Below, in pieces: positions 7,237-8,691 of a stretch of DNA of 8,691 bases; the stretch's first letter is position 1; each line of letters starts with the position of its first letter. Position numbers and translations under genes: made by a program. Origin of the DNA: Melioribacteraceae bacterium (GTDB lineage Bacteria; Bacteroidota; Ignavibacteria; Ignavibacteriales; Melioribacteraceae). The stretch is taken from the NCBI GenBank assembly GCA_027858595.1, contig JAQICK010000092.1, forward strand, positions 1-8,691, written 5' to 3'. The notes under the pieces are model-generated. The model did not search any database. It was given only the letters and a program-made list of their open reading frames with translations, and was not told the DNA's origin.

Positions 7237-8576
7237 AATTTACCTTTCTGCCAATTGGAATTAGTAACATATTTTTGTTTTGGGCTTGAAGGCTTGTCGG
7301 GAATTGTAAGCAGAATTTCACCTTCGGATATTAATGGAAGAAGTAGAGTATTCCTAAAATGTTCACGGTGCCTTACACCCAAATGCTCCATTATTTCTTT
7401 ATTTGTACGTGGATAAGCACAAAATATTAATATTCTTTCAGCTTGTCCGATAGCTTGTCCGGATGCTTGCTCAGTAGCTTGCTCAGTAGCATGAGCATAG
7501 CCTTCTGTAAATGGTAGAACTACCTTTATAAAGTTTTGCGAGAACTGGTAAATTGATTTTGGATAGTGCTCAAGAATACGAGGCACACCAGAACCAAGTT
7601 GTTCAACCATATTTATATCGCGAAAAATTCTCATTAGTTCTTTATTTTGCGGAACGGAATATCCCATAAAAAACTCTTCTTTTGTGAATTCTGGCGGAAG
7701 ACCTCCTGCGGAAGTAATTTCTAATCTATCGTCAAACAATTCAAATTTTGGAGGGACTTCGTTAAAGTAGTTGTTGTGAACAATAGCGTTAACAACAGCT
7801 TCACGGACAGCAACTGGATTTAACAATTTATGTTCTTCACGTATAGTTGATGTAATACGAGTAAAAGTTTTGTTTTCAACTTTTAGTTTTTCTAGAACTG
7901 TTTTTGTGGCTTTAACTATTGAACAATATCCAAACTCTTCGTTTTCTATCAGATTAACTCTATTGGTTCCTGAATACTTTGCAATTTTTATTGAAAGGCC
8001 ATTTACATCAGCAAGCAAATAAGCTGCATAGTTAAAATTTCCATCTTCGGTTAATAGCTCTAAGTTGCGTGCAAATTGCTCCGACAATTTAAAACCAGTA
8101 GCATTATAATAGATTTGCAGTTGCTCAAAAGTTAAGGATTGATTACGTGATTTAATTGTTCCAATTGAGTTGCGAACACGTTTTGAAAAAAGTTCTTCAA
8201 TCATTTTGGATGACATTGGTTCAGACGCACTACCAACACGAATAAAACATCCTTTAGGAGACATTCCTTTTGCTGTAAGGTGGTAAGGCTTTTCGGAACC
8301 GCTTGCAACTGTAATTTTTATAACATCTTTCTTTTTGTGTACTTCTAAAATAATATCGAATAAGCCCATAGTTGATGGGGAAATATTATTTTTAATACGA
8401 TCTTTTATTTTAAGCTGTAATTCATCGGCGTTTTGCACACCATATATTTTGCCGGTTTTATCCTCGATGCCAATATAAATTACGCCTCCTTCGCGATAGT
8501 TGAGGAAAGCTATAACTTCTTTTTCGAGGTTATCTGTTAGTTCTCTCTTATTTTCTATGCGGTTACTCTCTGCCAT
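7233..8576 (-). CDS. AlbA_2 (Schlafen-like) / HATPase_c_4 protein embedded in the type I R-M operon
   Basis: A 447-residue protein. Residues about 3-125 form an AlbA_2 domain: E8-x-K10-x-E12, then a glycine-rich strand GGVIYIGIED ending at D39 and an FIRVGSAS stretch near 111-118. Residues about 250-355 look like a GHKL-type HATPase_c_4 module: REAVVNAIVHNNYF with N263, RLEITSAGGLP near 284-294 and LGSGVPRI near 327-334. A tetrapeptide linker at 363-378 leads to a probable winged helix (TNKEIMEHLGVRHREHF, 391-407). Such proteins are usually annotated as ATP-binding or RecG-like transcriptional regulators and recur between hsdS and hsdR in type I loci. Their role there is not settled: autoregulation, nucleic-acid sensing and nuclease activity are all possible. 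It starts immediately after the hsdS stop, and its TGA overlaps the hsdR ATG (ATGA). Domain calls are by motif reading. Confidence 0.85.
   Translation of the reverse strand: MAESNRIENKRELTDNLEKEVIAFLNYREGGVIYIGIEDKTGKIYGVQNADELQLKIKDRIKNNISPSTMGLFDIILEVHKKKDVIKITVASGSEKPYHLTAKGMSPKGCFIRVGSASEPMSSKMIEELFSKRVRNSIGTIKSRNQSLTFEQLQIYYNATGFKLSEQFARNLELLTEDGNFNYAAYLLADVNGLSIKIAKYSGTNRVNLIENEEFGYCSIVKATKTVLEKLKVENKTFTRITSTIREEHKLLNPVAVREAVVNAIVHNNYFNEVPPKFELFDDRLEITSAGGLPPEFTKEEFFMGYSVPQNKELMRIFRDINMVEQLGSGVPRILEHYPKSIYQFSQNFIKVVLPFTEGYAHATEQATEQASGQAIGQAERILIFCAYPRTNKEIMEHLGVRHREHFRNTLLLPLISEGEILLTIPDKPSSPKQKYVTNSNWQKGKL
7441..7488 (-). repeat. Four tandem 12-bp repeats coding for an A-[TSI]-[EG]-Q linker
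   Basis: On the plus strand the units are gcttgtccgata, gcttgtccggat, gcttgctcagta and gcttgctcagta; the last two (7465-7488) are identical. A decayed fifth unit may follow at 7489-7500. Read on the minus strand they encode ATEQATEQASGQAIGQ, residues 363-378 of the AlbA_2/HATPase protein, between its ATPase-like and winged-helix parts. Because the unit is a multiple of three, copy-number change would lengthen or shorten the linker without breaking the frame. Related proteins commonly carry short tetrapeptide repeats in this same place. Confidence 0.9.
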
Positions 8577-8691
8577 TTACGAAGCCTTGCAATTTACAAC
8601 TTTTATTTTTCCGGTTACAACGTCGTTAATAAGTGTTTTACGGAGTTCTTTTTGTTTTTCTATTTGGGCGTTTATTGTTTCAATAATATTG
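8577..8691 (-). CDS. hsdS: Type I restriction-modification specificity subunit HsdS, C-terminal end (partial)
   Basis: Only the last 37 codons are in the window; the gene enters from the right edge and stops at TAA 8579-8577. The visible peptide begins NIIETINAQIEKQKELRKTL and continues INDVVTGKIKV. This is the usual C-terminal signature of HsdS proteins: an amphipathic helix (the conserved spacer that packs against HsdM) followed by a V-T-G-K-I element. HsdS carries the target recognition domains that set the DNA sequence methylated and restricted by the HsdM/HsdS/HsdR complex; those domains are off-window, so specificity cannot be read here. The following gene starts with ATG directly after this stop and in the same frame, which indicates one operon. 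HsdM is expected further right. I am confident in the family although the fragment is short, because the match is to a conserved element and hsdR lies downstream. Confidence 0.85.
   Translation of the reverse strand, partial: NIIETINAQIEKQKELRKTLINDVVTGKIKVVNCKAS

Noticed and set aside
7216..7416. Plus-strand open frame of 66 codons across the AlbA_2/hsdR junction
   Set aside because: It is fully covered by two well-supported minus-strand genes and has no distinct features.
1..8691. CRISPR array, tRNA, insertion sequence, attachment site or internal promoter
   Set aside because: No spaced direct repeats, cloverleaf, transposase or terminal inverted repeats were seen, and there is no intergenic space large enough for a promoter.

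Overview
The window is gap-free coding sequence, all on the minus strand, so the genes read from right to left. It is AT-rich and tightly packed: genes overlap by 4 bases, abut, or are separated by 2 to 6 bases. The low GC, the packing and the hsdS / AlbA-HATPase / hsdR order suggest a low-GC bacterium, perhaps Bacteroidota. No rRNA or core marker is present, so that placement is an inference.

Right part (8691 to 4027): the distal half of a type I restriction-modification operon. It holds the last 37 codons of the specificity subunit HsdS, then a 447-residue AlbA_2 (Schlafen-type) plus HATPase_c_4 protein, then the restriction and translocation subunit HsdR. The HsdR frame of about 1,070 codons carries one in-frame TAA at codon 624, after helicase motif III. 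The endonuclease and first RecA domain are therefore separated from the second RecA domain, and the frame is otherwise intact. The nuclease and translocase are probably inactive, while methylation by HsdM (outside the window) and HsdS could persist.

Left part (4030 to 1): a more AT-rich accessory cassette joined to hsdR by an ATGA overlap. It encodes a membrane-anchored KAP P-loop NTPase, a four-helix membrane protein resembling the RipA-type family, and a SIR2-like protein cut by the window edge. The KAP gene lies in two frames (4030-2816 and 2813-1224). The second piece looks like the C-terminal half of a KAP protein, and the frames would join through a -1 shift at an A6 run, A_AAA_AAT, just before the first stop. 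This is either a frameshift mutation, a sequencing error, programmed frameshifting, or a natural split into coupled subunits.

Working hypothesis: the left cassette is an antiphage module. A membrane KAP switch and a small membrane partner would control a SIR2-type NAD+-consuming effector, carried as cargo of a type I R-M operon. This combination is not a named system that I recognise. The assignment rests on family resemblance read by eye. No promoter or terminator is visible; the promoter should lie upstream of hsdS/hsdM, beyond the right edge.
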